Notes: a model not told the origin generated them from the sequence alone. A stretch of 64,000 bases of DNA from Trichoplax adhaerens (GCF_000150275.1 NW_002060960.1:1013316-1077315), one strand, 5' to 3'; positions 1-14,082 are shown, numbered from the stretch's first letter. Numbers and translations are program-made.

Positions 1-521
1 TGCTGATAATATATGGAAAATAATATTCCTTAAACGATATTTAATCACTAACTATGCCAAGAAATTTTATTATGTCTACTTGAATATTGATAATTAAATC
101 AAGCTAGATTGCTATCACAGAAAAATACAGCTTATCTAAGAGCGTATACAATAATTACCTAATAGGCATTGTCATGATTAAATCCTTAGTATGCACTCGT
201 ATATCTTCAATCGCTTTTAAAATCAACTAATTATAAGTTACTGCTGTTGTCATCCTTCGAGACTTCGTATTCTGGAATTGACCGATCAGAATTCTTATTC
301 TAATACATTTGCATTAATTTAATATAGTGAGCGGAATAAATTCTCACAAAAGTAAAGAAAGCTGTATTATACGTTTAATTAAGCTCTCTTAAATAATATT
401 CTTGTAAGAATTTGAATCTATCATGGTGTGTAATTTTACTGATATTTTATGAGAAATAATGCACTTTTAACAATATTTAATGTCATTCAAAATTATAGAT
501 TGAAATTTATTCTGTTGCAAG

Positions 522-1215
522 TATATCTAAATCCGACTTTGGGCTAGTCGCTCTAGATAATTTAGTAGTACATGGAGCTAATATAGTACCAGGTAAATAA
601 TTTGGCTGGTCTGCTGTAACAGCTTATTAAAACTACAGACCGTACCTATCTAAAGTTTTTTATAATTATATTTACGACTGATACTTATCGAGATAAATTG
701 TGAAGCACCAAATATAGTTCTAAGGACAGTAAAATTGGATAATTTATATCTAACATTTTTGTTATAAGTAGACTTGTTCATCTTCAATACAAGGTGAATA
801 ATTTTCCTTTCTTGTATTTTATTCATCTTATTCAGACAGTACATCCACTTCTACCTTGACCATAGTATTGGCTACTGCTGCTTCTTGCATTATTTGTGTG
901 ATTATATTGTACTTTGGCTATCGCCTATATCGAAAAAAGACAGCAAAACCGCCAATTCCTTTCTTTACAATTACCAGATTAAGTAGACGAAAGCGAAGCA
1001 CAAAAACTTTTCCCACGCAATGCAGTCAATCAACTACAACAGATACAACTCGTAAAGAAGGTTAAATAATGTAATTATTGTCAGATTAAATTACTTGTAT
1101 CATAAATAGTAGAATTAAAATGAAATACTCAGAGAGTGACAGATTTTCTAAATCGCTTGTTTAAGGATCTACCGTTGTGCCACCAAGTTATGATACAGCT
1201 TTGGGATCAAGTTAA
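522..1215 (+). CDS. 3' end of a MAM-domain transmembrane receptor with PPxY tail (5' part not resolved)
   Basis: Three exons fit together in phase: 522–592, 836–1051 and 1166–1215, each with AG acceptor and GT donor where expected. The first encodes the end of a MAM-like domain (GLVALDNLVVHGANIVP). The second encodes a Ser/Thr stalk, one hydrophobic membrane span (roughly TLTIVLATAASCIICVIILY) and a basic stop-transfer stretch (YRLYRKK). The last encodes a tail with VPPSYDTAL and stops at 1213–1215. An AATAAA lies at 1416–1421. The 522 exon starts in phase 2, so more exons must lie upstream; I could not identify them in 1–521 and they may be outside the window. The layout matches the 3' end of the receptor at 5882–10940, so the two are probably paralogues. 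PPxY motifs bind WW domains of NEDD4-family ubiquitin ligases, which would link the tail to endocytic turnover (inference). Confidence 0.6.
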
Positions 1216-4200
1216 AAGAAATTAATGATGAAGTCAGAGGAAGAATGAGAAACTATAATCGTTTAGATGCTTTTCCTGTGCAATATATTACATTTATATA
1301 ATGAAATAGTCAATGGAAATATAGCATAAATTAGACATTGATATTTTCAAGTTGTAATTGTTAAATATCGTACTTTATGTGTAACCCTACAAAATGATAT
1401 CTTACGTTTACAGTAAATAAAGACTACGTAATATCAAGGCAACATGCAATATAGTATGTATAATTACCAGAGATATCATGAATAAATACAACTACAATAT
1501 CTTCTTGCCGTATTTTTTTAGACTACAAACTTAGCTATGTCGAACAGTTATAGAAGCTCATCAATGAATAGTTCTAAGCTATTACCATTGATTTAGACTA
1601 CTATTTTAATGTTGGTTAAAAGGGCCTATTTCCATTACTTTTTTAGGATAATGATGAAATCCACCTAGGGTAAATGCAAATCACAAATATTTTATTTAGT
1701 TTTCGTTACCAAGACACTATTTCTTACCATCTATTTTAATTATTACGGTGGGCACAGAGATATTGTCCATAATCGAATAATCAAATATGCTAATGTGTAG
1801 GATGGTCGAGGCTAAGAAAAGCAAGTAAAAATAATGTTCCTATCAAAATGTGCCATCGAAATCGATACTTAAGGGTATGAATAAGGTATTTCGTGAAAAT
1901 CAGAACCATTATATATACGATCGTAATTAGTCTAGTATCAATCCGTAAAGTACTTTGTCGTCAGTAGTTGTAATTTAACTGCGAATAATTTTATAGAGGG
2001 AAATCTTAACCCTCGAAGATAGAGGTAACATGTGCTGTCGCGATGAGTAACAGAAATTAAGCAAACGATATGAACGTTCTGTCGAAGTAAGATTTTACTG
2101 GTTTCTAATCGTACAAAACTACTGAACAGGCTCACAGGAAAAGCAAATGATGATTTCTAGCTGCTCGCATTCTCAGTGCAAGGGTTTTAGATTTGCTATT
2201 GGATCAGATAGTACTATTAAGCACCACTACTTTTGCAGTGATGCAACGCATATTTGATGATAAGGATTAAAGACGCTTTTATTACAATCTTATGGACTAC
2301 AGATCCATTGCAATCACGGATTTCTAAGCATGAATAACATACTGTTTCTATCATCTCGAATTTTATTTACTTTGCTTAATTACTAACTGGCGGGTTCAGG
2401 TTAGCCAATCTATCAGTCCATTGCAATATAATATTTGATTACTCTAAAAAAGTTGTAATTACGCTAGCAAACTAAATTTAAGTTGGTTGCAACAAATAAT
2501 ATTAGCAGTTAGAGGTGTAAGCCGTAAGTTTCCTTATTCAGTTTCACTGCAGATCATCGTTACTTAATTCTGAACTGAATATTATGTCCTTATTATTCAA
2601 TTTGTGTAGTTTGTCAGTATTTCTAATAATTTGTTTTACTTAAGCTAGTTCCGCAAATGTGGTTTCAACGTTTGCCTGTCCAAAATCTAGTTCAAGCAAT
2701 AATAACGAAATTCAAAATGCAAATGTCTTGCGCACTTAATAGGTTTCCTGTGCCGGCAGATACTAAACGCAGGTAAGAGAATATTGCTATTACTGTCGTG
2801 ATCATTAGGAAACCTTGCAATGAAATAATAACTAAATCTTTGCATTTATAAATATTCCTTTACTGAGTTAAATGTATCGTTTTATTAAAAAAAAATAAAT
2901 GATACTCGAGATTTTAAAATTATAGTATGCTAATGGTAATTATGTAATTTTGAGTCGCTCTTAAGTCCCTCAAGATTGACTTTATTTCTAGCCATTATCC
3001 TAAGTTAGTAACTATTGTGGGACTCTTGGATTATTCTTATGAAACGTAACGGCTTGCAACTATTAAGTGCCATAAATCAAGATGAATAAAGGTCCATCTT
3101 TGCGTTATAATAAGCAAAAATCATCGAAACACTCCTTCAACAAATACAATCTAGATAGGCAGCACAACATAATGTTAAGTTAAAGAATGTTCTGATAGTA
3201 AATAAATTAGCAGCGATGTATAACAAATATTCGCAACTATCTAAGTGGAAATGAATCAAAATATGCACAGACCAAAATTGAAATAGAATAAGTGTAATAA
3301 ATACCATTATTTAGAATTTATTAAGTTTATTTCAGAATATATGACAATAAAGTTCTGCAATGATATCAGTCATCGCTCTGTGTATCAGACAAATGTTACT
3401 TTCTTTAGCTCGTTTATTTAATTATTTTAAGCTAGCGAACATTATCAAAAAGCCCAAAAGTGTGCTTTGAAGTACTCGATTGCAGAATTATATTGGAAAC
3501 TATCGGTACCGGTATTGCTGTTTTACAGGAATTATTGCTATGTAGTTTAGCAATTAAAATATTTTTGGGGAATCTGTGAGTAATGATCACTTGAACTAGC
3601 ATAGCGATCATAATAATCTGATATAAAAAGGCCAGTAAAAGCACTTAAAGCACTCAACGTTCAATTTTTGAATAGCAGAATGTAGTAGTTTCAGCTAATT
3701 GCAGTAGTAATTGAAGTATGGTGCAGCATTAAGAATTAGGGTAGCCTACTACGCTTATAAGGTAATTTTATGATCAATTATGATGAAAACGGTGTACTTA
3801 CTTATACTATTCATACTATGTGTATATGGCTGTAGTAGACAGCTATAAAAAGTGATGTTTTAAAGTAATGTCTTTATATAACTGTTAGATAATATGGAAT
3901 TGTGATCGTGGAGACGAAGTCGATCATCCGGTTTAACTTAGCTACTTTCGACTATTATTATAAGGGAAGAAAAGCAGATTCTTCCCTTGTCAAGCTTTCT
4001 ATTAATAAACGATACTTTTAAGGTTAAACACTGTCTTCACCTGATCTTGTATCATGTTAGAATTTTGCTCAATTTTAATAACTCAGATTTTGAGTTAGAC
4101 GATTGCGAACCTAAAGGGTTGTAAAACCCAAGCATTAAATAGAAATAAAACTTTGTACCAAATGAAGTTATATATAGTCACAATAGATGCGAAATTTATT

Positions 4201-5881
4201 GACGGACGCTAAACAATTATTAAGAGTCGAAAAATTACGCTCGCTTTGGTACTTAAATAATCCAGATTATTTTCAACCAATATTTTGACAAATTGCAAAC
4301 ACTATATCTAAAATCAAAACAAACATTTTCATTGAAGAATTAAATTTCAGAATCATGGGCCTTTTGAAAGGTATTTCTGGATCATGAAAAAATATTCTGC
4401 CTGTAAATTAGATAGCTCTTAGCATTTCATTGGATAACGATAATTAATCGGATAAGCAACAAATCTAGTTTACCCTTTGTGATAAAAGTCAATCACGAAA
4501 ATTTCAAAATTGTAGAAAATTAGAACTTTGTTAGATCTAATACAAAGACTAACTACACACAGCTCTGCTCTAGCCGAATACAACTATTGAAGGACTTCTA
4601 GAAAGAACGAACTGAATAGTCTAAAGTTGCCAGCTTATATTCATTTCGTAGCAGCCACAGCCACAGCTACAATCAGCATAGCAACATTCTACCTTAATTT
4701 ACATATAATCAAATTATTATTAGTAACAAAATTTTACAACGGGCCATCATTAATCCGATATGGAAACAATTACGGTATTTCCGCAGATATTATTCTTAGC
4801 AGTCAAAGTACAGTAAACTAAGTATATCCGAATATATGAATTATGGTTCTATTTTTATATCTAGCCTCAATAGTAACTCAACACCTTACCGTATATAGTT
4901 ATCTGTACATTAGCATAGAATCTACCATTACAGTCCATAGTAGCGAGCTACCAAATACGTCTTAAGATAAATATAGAAAGCTACGCTTCCGGACATCTTA
5001 CTAACGTAGCTAAAGGTCTACAATCACAATACTAAGTTTCGTTACACCCTTATAATAAAGAAGACTCTAACTCAAATTAAAAATTTCAACTGTGATGGAA
5101 ATACATCCATATTTATGAAAGCTTTCAATTACTGTCAGGTATTGTCAAGATAGCAAATGGATTGTACCATTCAGTGCCTGGTTGCAAGAAATGTCTATAT
5201 TTATATAGTATCCCTTTTTTACTGAAGTTCAGGCAATTCGAACTTTGTTACCGCCATTTCATACATAAGCAAGTATATATTATTTGCATAATCATCAGCA
5301 TATCTTGAACAACGTGGTAGAAAAGTTTTAAACATCTGTATAAGGTATTAATATTAAAAAAGTTTAAAGTAACATTTGGCCTGTGGCGTAATTAACATCA
5401 CAGGCTCTAAAAAAATTATAGCTATGAGTGCACCCGTTCTTTTGGTACAAGATAATATTTATATGGTCACAAAGTAGCAGCATATGTTTTCTTTTTATGT
5501 TAATATTCCTAGTAATGGCAAAATAACAAAAGGTTAAATAAATTACTAAAAACATCATACATTAGCCTAAAAGATGAAATGATTTTAATTATTATTCTCT
5601 TTTACTTACTACCAGTAGTTATTGTATATTACATTATTAATAATTGAACTTGGCAGTATAACACATTTCTTTTAAAATATTAACGATTTTATTAATTTAT
5701 AGTAATTAACAGATGGTCTGATGTAAAGTAATTCAGTCTTCGTAATTATATTTTTTAGCTGGAATGACAGTCCATTTTCAATTGACTAGTGCGAAATTTT
5801 TACCTCGAAATGACAAAATTAACATGATTTTTATCCTAAAACAACACTGAAATTCATCCCCAACGTCTTTTCAAGCTAAAA
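1216..5881. other. Intergenic, no gene recognised
   Basis: AT-rich DNA between the two MAM/PPxY receptors. Contains the probable polyadenylation signal AATAAA at 1416–1421. Short open frames on both strands show no domain, no Cys pattern and no convincing splice structure, so I treat them as chance. No tRNA, snRNA or mobile-element signature was seen. Confidence 0.5.
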
Positions 5882-8800
5882 ATGGCAAAATACCTCAAGA
5901 TATACCTTATTCTAGCTATTCTGGCCTTTAATCTTGTTGTTCATCTTGTCGTAGGACAAGGATTTATGAAAGAGTTTGGTTCCGCTACTAATACTATGTG
6001 TCCTAGAAACTGTATTTGTAACAATCTGAAAGTAACATGTCCAAGACTGGATGATGATCTACAAAATATACCAGCAAATACTAAATCAATGTAAGTAAAA
6101 GTAATCTTTAAAATAACCAATGTGTTCAACCAGTGATTCTCGAACGTAAGAAGTGTAAAATCAATTACAATCAGCCAATTATAGCCTCTAGTTACAATGT
6201 AGGCTACGGTATTCGATTAACATAAATAAGCAATTTTGTAGTTTAATAATGGTTCTATCTTTTGTAAAGCAAAATTATAAAGCTTTTCCTGTTTTATTTA
6301 TTCTGGGAATAAGTTGAATATCATTCGCAAAAAGATAAAAGATTTGGACATGATATAATAATTGAATTACTATTGTCAGTTTTGGCGAGCAGTTAGAAAA
6401 TTAATTATCGTAGACTACCATACCGTTATACTGGAAAAAGCTAATTAATTATTGCATGCCAACAATAAACATTTGATACAGGATATGAAATTTATCTGAT
6501 TGTCGTATCTGCTATCGACACAGTGTTCCCTGCATTGATAAGATAATATGATATTTTAAAATTTGAGGACTCATCCTTAAATTTAACTAATTGAAGGAAT
6601 ATATCATATATTTTCTACGCTAATGGCGACAAACTGATCATCTGAAAGACTACGAAATAATTAGATATATATATATGATTTTAGATACAGTATGATAGTC
6701 CCTTCTTCATGTCAAAGTACTGTATTATCAAGAGATGATTGCCTATGTCAATTGATGCTATCTAATATTAATTTTGACTGAATTTTATTGATCGTACGCT
6801 TAGGTAGTACTGGGCAATTTTGTAACTGATATTAATCGTTACTAAATAATTATAAACCCGATTTAGCTAAACCATATCTGCGATAAATATGATTAAAGGT
6901 TACAATTACTTATTAAATGAGCCAATTACAAAAATTTTAATCGATGATAATTTTTATATATATTTTGAAAGAATTTTACAACAGGAGCTCGTTTGTGAAG
7001 ATGTTCGCTTACAACGATTGATTAAGTTTGCCCAAAAAAGTCATATACAGCTAATTGGTAGATGTGTTCGATCAGACATCTCTAAAACATTTCTACTTAA
7101 AGATTTAATCAATTTATCTACTAGCAACATAACTGCAAATCTAGGTAAGTCTGATAAATCTCTATCATATATTTCCGATTTGAAAAGTTATCTACGCAAT
7201 AATACTAGTTCGAGTAGCGTAAACTAGTCATAAGCAGAATTGCCTAGAAACGTTCAAAATTAATGATAACTATGAAATCTGTTTAAATATGGCTTCAGTG
7301 TATAATTTCAAGCAATAAAAGCTTCTATTGAATAAATAAAATACTGCCAATACTTGAAAGAAATAGAATTCTAGAGATTATATTTCTATTAAATTTTTTA
7401 TTAATCGCGGTACCATACAACCAATATTTAAATTGAAAATAGCTAATTAATTTGTTAGAGAAAGTCCAAAAATTTGCTTTGATCAATAAAAGTACGACCA
7501 TTTATCTTTCACGTTAAATACTATAAATTTATATTGATTACAGCAAGTAATTTGCAGCTAAGAACTAAAAGGGCGAGTTCATTCCACTCAAACTATGGCT
7601 TATACTTACATAATGGACTGTCAAAGACAGAAGGAACAGTTATCGTAACGAGAGCTAATTTACTCCTGGAAGGAACGATCTGTGATCGCTACTGGACATT
7701 AACAGACGCTGACGTTATTTGTCGTCAGCTTGGTTTCCTAAGTGCAAGTTCAGCAAAAGGTACTAATATTATAAATTATAATTGTAAAATGATATTTACT
7801 TCCATGTAAATAGTATAAGCGTTTAGAATTAATGATTATCATAGCCTAGCTCAATTATTTTATAAACTAATGATTAATACTATTACCGATTCTTGTTATA
7901 TAGGTACTACTAATGGTACTACGTATAAAGCCGCAGTCATCACATCATTGTCGTGTAAAGGTGACGAAGAAATTATTGATCAGTGTAGTTTAACCTGGAT
8001 TCATCCTTATAGAACATGCTGGCAATCCATGGGTCCTGCAACAGTTAAATGCAAGACTGAAAACCATAATCTCAAGTGTATGTATTGTTTTGACCTTAAC
8101 AGTTTACACAGATTATTAAGTGATTATAGAATCAAATTAAAACATTACAGGATTCCATTATCATCACCACTAATGATGCATTAATATTTCACTTCAATAA
8201 TTGTCTAGTTCCAGGCAATTCACCCGTTAATTGCGACTTTAGCTATGGCTTTTGTGGTTGGATGAAAAACGGAAACTGGCTATGGTCTTGGAACGGAGGA
8301 AAAGGGCATGGTGGTTATGTAAAGTCAGGTACATTAATGATGCATGTATTGAAATAAATTCGCATTTTTTAAATAATGCAAACTGAATAATCATTACTGA
8401 TAGATTCATGAAAGTGTTTAGATACCTGGTCTGTATAGATTTGGCTAACAGTAATCTTGAAATTTCGATATTTGCAACGTAATAATGTAGGTAAGCCTTT
8501 CATCTTTCTGCACAAGTCACCAAAGGAAGTATATTTACTTCAAGGAACTCTAACAAGTCCAACACTGATAAGCTCATCGAGTGGCAAAAATATCTATGTT
8601 TGTTTGCAAGGAATTTTATTTGACACTCTATTAAATAGTTAAAGATATTTTAACTTCCGATTTGTACGCTTATACTACTCGTCGATGCTATTAATAACCT
8701 TACATATGACGAACAAAACCTATTTTTTCAGATCTCCTTTTCTGCCTCTAAATCTTACTATTTCCGCAGCATATTAGAGTTTCGGTACCGCTATATAGAC

Positions 8801-10940
8801 GAAAAGGCATATACAAGCATTAGTACCCAATTATCTAAAGTTGGCGGAACATGGGAAACTTATATTTCAACTGGTTTCAAAGCTAAAAAGGAATTTAGGG
8901 TAAATAGAACAAAATTTGTCAGATTGACTAGATGTATATTTCTGAATCGATTAGCACCTAATTATTAAAATAGATATATGTTAGCACATACGTATTTAAT
9001 TACCGCAACTAAAATATTAAATAAACAGATGTAAATTTGTTATCAAAGTACACTAAAAACCGGTAAGAAGCTGGTTTACAAATTAGATAAATCCTAATTA
9101 TTGGATGTACTCAAACATTTGGTACGACCACACAGTATATTTTATCTCATTCCATATAATAAGATTAGGTTGTGACATTCACGCAAATATAAAAAGTGTT
9201 TTTCATCTTAGTTTAATTTATTTAGTTTCGAGTACTACTTTCAGATCTAAATGCTGCTGCAGCTCATACGCTTCTACCAAATTCTGTTAAGTTTGTTCTG
9301 CTTCGTTGTTCGACTATAACGATATTCATTTCCGTCGACATGCACTGCTAAGCAGTAACGAGTATCGTAATGTAATATCTGGCGAATATTCAGTAGTCTA
9401 CCAGGAGTTACCGACAATTGCATGTATCAATATTAGTAAAGTTTCCTGTACTACAGTACTGATAGAAATTTATCTAATTTAATGACAATATTAACGCATA
9501 GCTATACATTATTACGATAGACGCATGTATAATTATGAGTTTCGACTAGGTGGCTCTTTTTATCTAAAATAAACTTTACAGTAAATATTTTTTTCTAAAT
9601 CTATAATGTAGTGCAAGTGTACATTGCGTCGTTATCAACAATGCTGAGTGGTAACTTTCAATGAGCTTACAGCTATAGATTTCTGTGAAGTATTTCGTTA
9701 GTAGATGTACCACCCTAACCCTAACCCTAACCCTAACCCTAACCCTAACCCATTGACATCTTTACATTATTACACTACAGGAATTTGTATCCCGATATTA
9801 TCAGCGGCAACATTGTACAGGTCTTTAAATATTATAAGAACAGATGTACTGTACTACTACGCACTAGCGCTGTAAGATTAGCTATCACAAACCGATCCGA
9901 GCTGTATTCGGTTAAAATAGTAAAAGATTGCCGATATTAATGTTCATATGAAGCATATGAAAAGATCATTACTTATACTGATAGTAACAGATAGCTAAAT
10001 TGCAACGATAAGTTCCTACATATTCAAGCAAAAGATTAACAATAATTACATTAGTTTCCTTATAAAACCAAATATCTTTTATTATCTTTGGGACCCTTGG
10101 CTTTTATACTTTTAATAAACAAACTGAATGAATTTCTCAGTTCTTTACAAACTTTAAAGTTGCAACGATCTACTGATGATGTTCATTGAAAGTCTATAAA
10201 GATTTCTTTAAATATTAATCTAAGTAAATAGTGAAACGTTTTGAAAATTCTTTGGTAAAGCAGGAATGACTTCGAAAAATACTTTTGCTAACGCGTAATT
10301 TTACTCTAACTGTATGTTTAATAAATATAAAATAATAACACCATCTTAAATTAGCATAATTGACTCATTTCTAATATAGGTAGAGATTTATTGCGCAATG
10401 CCTAGATATGTGTCTGTGAATTATGGAAGTTTCGGCATGAGTAATTTGCAGGTTCATGGAGCGCAAGTTGCAATTAGTAAGATATTTGTTCTAGCTTTCT
10501 GCCTGATCGAAATTCAAAATGAAACTAAGCTTTATAATTCTTATTATGAACAATTTATTTCGTAGAAAACAACAGCGTAAAGCTAATCATAGCCTTATCC
10601 CTTCTGAGTATTATTCCTATTACACTGGTTGTCTACTTGCTGTATCGTCGACGCCAGAAATTAAATTCCAGAGCCAACCTAAATTTAGGATCAGATAATC
10701 TATCTAATGCAAGGTTCAGGTTTAATCATCCCCGAGGTGGGTATGAAATAGGCTATAATAGATTGCTGTAGGATTGCATGTTAATGTTCAAGTAATGTAA
10801 GAAATTGTTTACTACCTTTATAAAATGTCCATTAATCTTTCAATTTCGTTTCAGTGCGGCATTTTAATCTTCCTCCTGACTATAATGAAGTTATATTAAT
10901 GAGCCAGCAGCAATCTGAAAGCATTTCTACGCAGACTTAA
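5882..10940 (+). CDS. LRR-cap / SRCR / MAM type I membrane receptor with PPxY tail
   Basis: Exon 5882–6090 has an ATG, a signal peptide (KIYLILAILAFNLVVHLVVG) and an LRR N-terminal cap (CPRNCICNNLKVTCP). Exon 6899–7144 resembles an LRR C-terminal cap. The SRCR domain is split over 7544–7759 and 7904–8077 ([11 protein letters not shown], then SLSCKGDEEIIDQCSL). A MAM domain follows: 8215–8328 (CDFSYGFCGW), 8491–8597, 8732–8873 (or –8899), 9245–9333 and 10380–10476. The membrane span is in 10566–10736 (LIIALSLLSIIPITLVVYLL then YRRRQK), and the tail exon 10855–10940 has LPPDYNEV and a TAA stop. From 6899 onward the phases add up to 481 whole codons. The junction 6090 (phase 2) to 6899 (phase 1) does not fit directly, so at least one exon, presumably LRR repeats, is unresolved. 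The 8597, 8873 and 9333 splice sites are the weakest. AATAAA at 11082–11087. Confidence 0.68.
9713..9751 (+). repeat. Interstitial telomeric repeat (CCCTAA)~6.5
   Basis: Perfect tandem CCCTAA units, the complement of the TTAGGG repeat used at most metazoan telomeres. The tract lies in an intron of the LRR/SRCR/MAM receptor, between the exons at 9333 and 10380, and is flanked by ordinary AT-rich sequence on both sides, so it is not a chromosome end. Such tracts usually come from telomerase or end-joining repair of a double-strand break, or from an old fusion. Confidence 0.95.
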
Positions 10941-13198
10941 TTTAGCAATATAGCAATTCTCAGATTGTTTAAGTTATACTGTAGTTTAAATATGCGTACG
11001 GAAAGCAAACCTAGTTCTGCTATTGTGATATGGAAACCACCATACTTTTGGATATTTCTGCAAATAGGCTTACGTAATATTAATAAAATCTAATTATAAG
11101 AATTAAATTGTGAGACTATATGAGTGAAATTGGACGGTGTCACAAATTATAGCAAATATTTTCATGATCCATTTGCTTTATTTTGATATTGCTGTCAACG
11201 AAAATGATTGATATCGCTTTTATTGCAATAAATAGAATAAATGCATTTTATTTAATCACTCATTTCTATGTCAGTATATGCGATAACTTAAAAGAAAGAT
11301 ATATTAATTTTTGTTATAATTTACCAATCTTCTTTCTTTATGTTGAATATTCAAGTAGTGCTAAGCAAATGCTGTACTTAAAAGCAACAAGAAATTCTAA
11401 CAGTCTGGAAAATCTTTGTGTTTATCAGTTTAAGATACCGTATATTTCAATCATTAAAAATCATGTTGGATATCGACATTAAAAAGATGTTATGCATGTG
11501 CTAAAAGTTGTTAAAAAGTTATAAATTGTAAAAATTTATGATTAAATTTTATTCTAATCCCTTGAAAGCAGCTGAATGCTAAATGACGAACATATGGTCA
11601 TAAAGTAGAAATTTTGATCCATGATTATTGACCAAGTAATGCTATCTGTTATCTCATTCATTCCTGCGTATCTTTTTATTAAGGCTACATTTGAAGTTTA
11701 AGTGATAAGAATATATAAATATCAATTCTTGAAAGATATTTACAGTATTCACCGAGAATTGTTGTATTTAGCTCGATATGTTTAATTTATGAGTTGTTAT
11801 TAGATATTTAAGCAATTATTGGAAGTGCAAAGCACTAAGTAAATAAATATTTTCATTAACTATAAGAGTATATTAATCATTCTTTCGCATATTTAGAAGA
11901 ATATGTAACCATTATTTAGGATAAAAGGGCTTTGTATGGTGCTAGAAAAAATAAAGTAATATTAATAAAGAAGATTTGTTGGCCTACAGTATCGTAATAT
12001 AAACAATGAACTTTTATTTTAACGGCTTTTATCGGAGTATTGCTCAATCATCAATGAATTAACCGATTAACTGGACTGATTAACTAACTACTTTTGTACA
12101 GTTTCTTTTATACGATGATGACATACCTATGACTTTAATTATTTAACTCAATGTCTAATATTAACACCAAACTGCATATAGAGGTTAAAACTACATTTCG
12201 GTAGTAACGATATCACGCACTCCTAATATTCCTGCTTACATCAGCTGTATAATCTTAACAATTTTTATCGCCTAATGTGATCGTTAGTTGATGTAATATC
12301 AGCTTTAAACTTGATCAGCGATCGATAAGATAAATAAAAAACATGAGCTGCGGTAAAATCTCACGTAAAGTAGTTCACCGACATATTGAAAATTTTATTG
12401 ATGATTTGTTTGACATCTTAGAGAACTTCCAGATTCATCTTCTTTGCCACTTCATATAAATTGAGCTAAATTTCCTGCAAAACTAAAGATAAGAGGTATT
12501 AATTTATTTCGATTCTGGGATCTTGAATTCCATGCTAATTGTAAACTTTCATTTGATTGGGGTAACAGTATGTCACACACCACTAGTGACAAAGTAGTCT
12601 ACACACGCCAATCCTTGCGGAGAACGCCACTTACTAACTTAAAGAGGCGAGATTAGCTATATCACCAAATAATTCAGTTCCAACGACCGAATACTATGGT
12701 ATAATTATAGCGTCACAGATATTCTTTGGAAATGATAAGAAGTCTACTGGTGACTTTAACTGTTCCAAGTCTGCAAGCTCTACTATTAGCTGATGGCTAG
12801 GTGGATCTTATAGATGATATAGGGAATTAATGATCAGAAGTATTTCTATGAGAAATGCTAGAAATCAGTAGTAATTTTGCTTTAGCTTTACAGCATTATT
12901 TGAAAGAAATGTATTTAAAAGAAATAACATAATTAGCTAATTACCTCGAGATTTATTAGCTGATAATAATATTATGAAAAGATGAGTGTCACGGTACGAA
13001 CTACCGTGAAGAAATAGTTATCTAAATTTGGTTAATATAATATAGTGATAATAATATATTACATCTAGTTCCTTACAATAGGAATTACTCTAATTATAAA
13101 TGTGTTACAGTAAATTTATTGCTGTGCTGTAATGTATGCTGAAATGATTCTGTGAATGGACATATTGTAGTCCGACTGTGAAAAACTAGTTAGTAGAT

Positions 13199-13440
13199 GT
13201 TCTCACCCAAGTATTTTTATAAGATGACTTGTGAATGTTAGCTGCTGTAGAAGGGTATATAAGCCCGTCAGATAGTTGAATAAAGCAGTTCTCAATTGTC
13301 TAGTTGTTTTAATGTAGAATCAAAGGCGTCTAAATTCTTGTGAGGTAGTTAAGGGATACTGAATCCCGGAGACTATAGTAATTTCGAGATTTGTTTTACG
13401 TTATCCTTGTCACGAAGCTGGTTTGTGACCATGAGATTGA
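13199..13440 (+). promoter_or_regulatory. TATA/polyA-containing, LTR-like stretch
   Basis: TATATAAG at 13256–13263 is followed by AATAAA at 13279–13284 and by a short inverted repeat (GTCAC…GTGAC, about 13409–13429). A TATA box and a polyadenylation signal so close together are typical of an LTR rather than a gene promoter, and the stretch begins near a TG. No reverse transcriptase, gag or matching second LTR is visible, so it could be a solo LTR or chance. Low certainty. Confidence 0.25.
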
Positions 13441-13705
13441 GATTGATGATGAGATCTATGAGATTGTTGAATATATTATAGCAATTAATCGTTTGAGAAG
13501 GATTATGCCATTGATGACTGGTGCTTCATATCAATTTTATTATGTCTCAATTTTACGCTCATAAAAAAATTATAAATAAATATTTACATCTATTTATGCA
13601 TTGGTTACTTCCATCTATTAAATTAAGATAAGGAAGCTTAAGGTATGGTAAGAAAACATAGTCTAACTTTTATATTTTAGTATAATTTTCTAAATTCATT
13701 AATAG

Positions 13706-14082
13706 GTACTTCTGATGGTGTTTCGTTGCTAAAATTTCCTCCAACACATGCTCAATGAGTAACCACTATAATCCTCAATCCATAGTTTATACAATTAGCT
13801 CAAAATCTTTATATTGCACATATTTCACATCCATTATTCTTCGGACTAGAGAATATACCAATAGCCATTTATCAAAAACTATTTTGGTCGACATTCATAG
13901 AATTTCGTGCTGAAGACTGATTAAGAGAACTTGTTAGAAGTACCGGCGATCTCGAAATGAAGTTGGCATCAGCGACAAATTCAGTTGATAAAGTTTATTC
14001 TAAACAACTTTTGATAGAAATCCAACAATTGATTCTATGCAATGTGCATCCAGAGATTCAAATCAATATTGATATTAGTTAG
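13706..14082 (+). pseudogene. Decayed coding segment, family not recognised
   Basis: One reading frame runs 124 codons from an acceptor-like AATAG at 13701–13705 to a TAG at 14080–14082, interrupted by only three in-frame stops (13756, 13783, 13918) in very AT-rich DNA. The residues read like a real globular protein, for example SHPLFFGLENIPIAIYQ before the third stop and LRELVRSTGDLEMKLASATN after it. I do not recognise the family. The pattern fits a gene fragment disabled by nonsense mutations. It could also be a chance open stretch. Confidence 0.35.

Noticed and set aside
11183-11482. 99-codon plus-strand frame downstream of the LRR/SRCR/MAM receptor
   Set aside because: Composition is Tyr/Ile/Asn/Phe-rich as expected from AT-rich DNA, with no domain, signal peptide or splice support.
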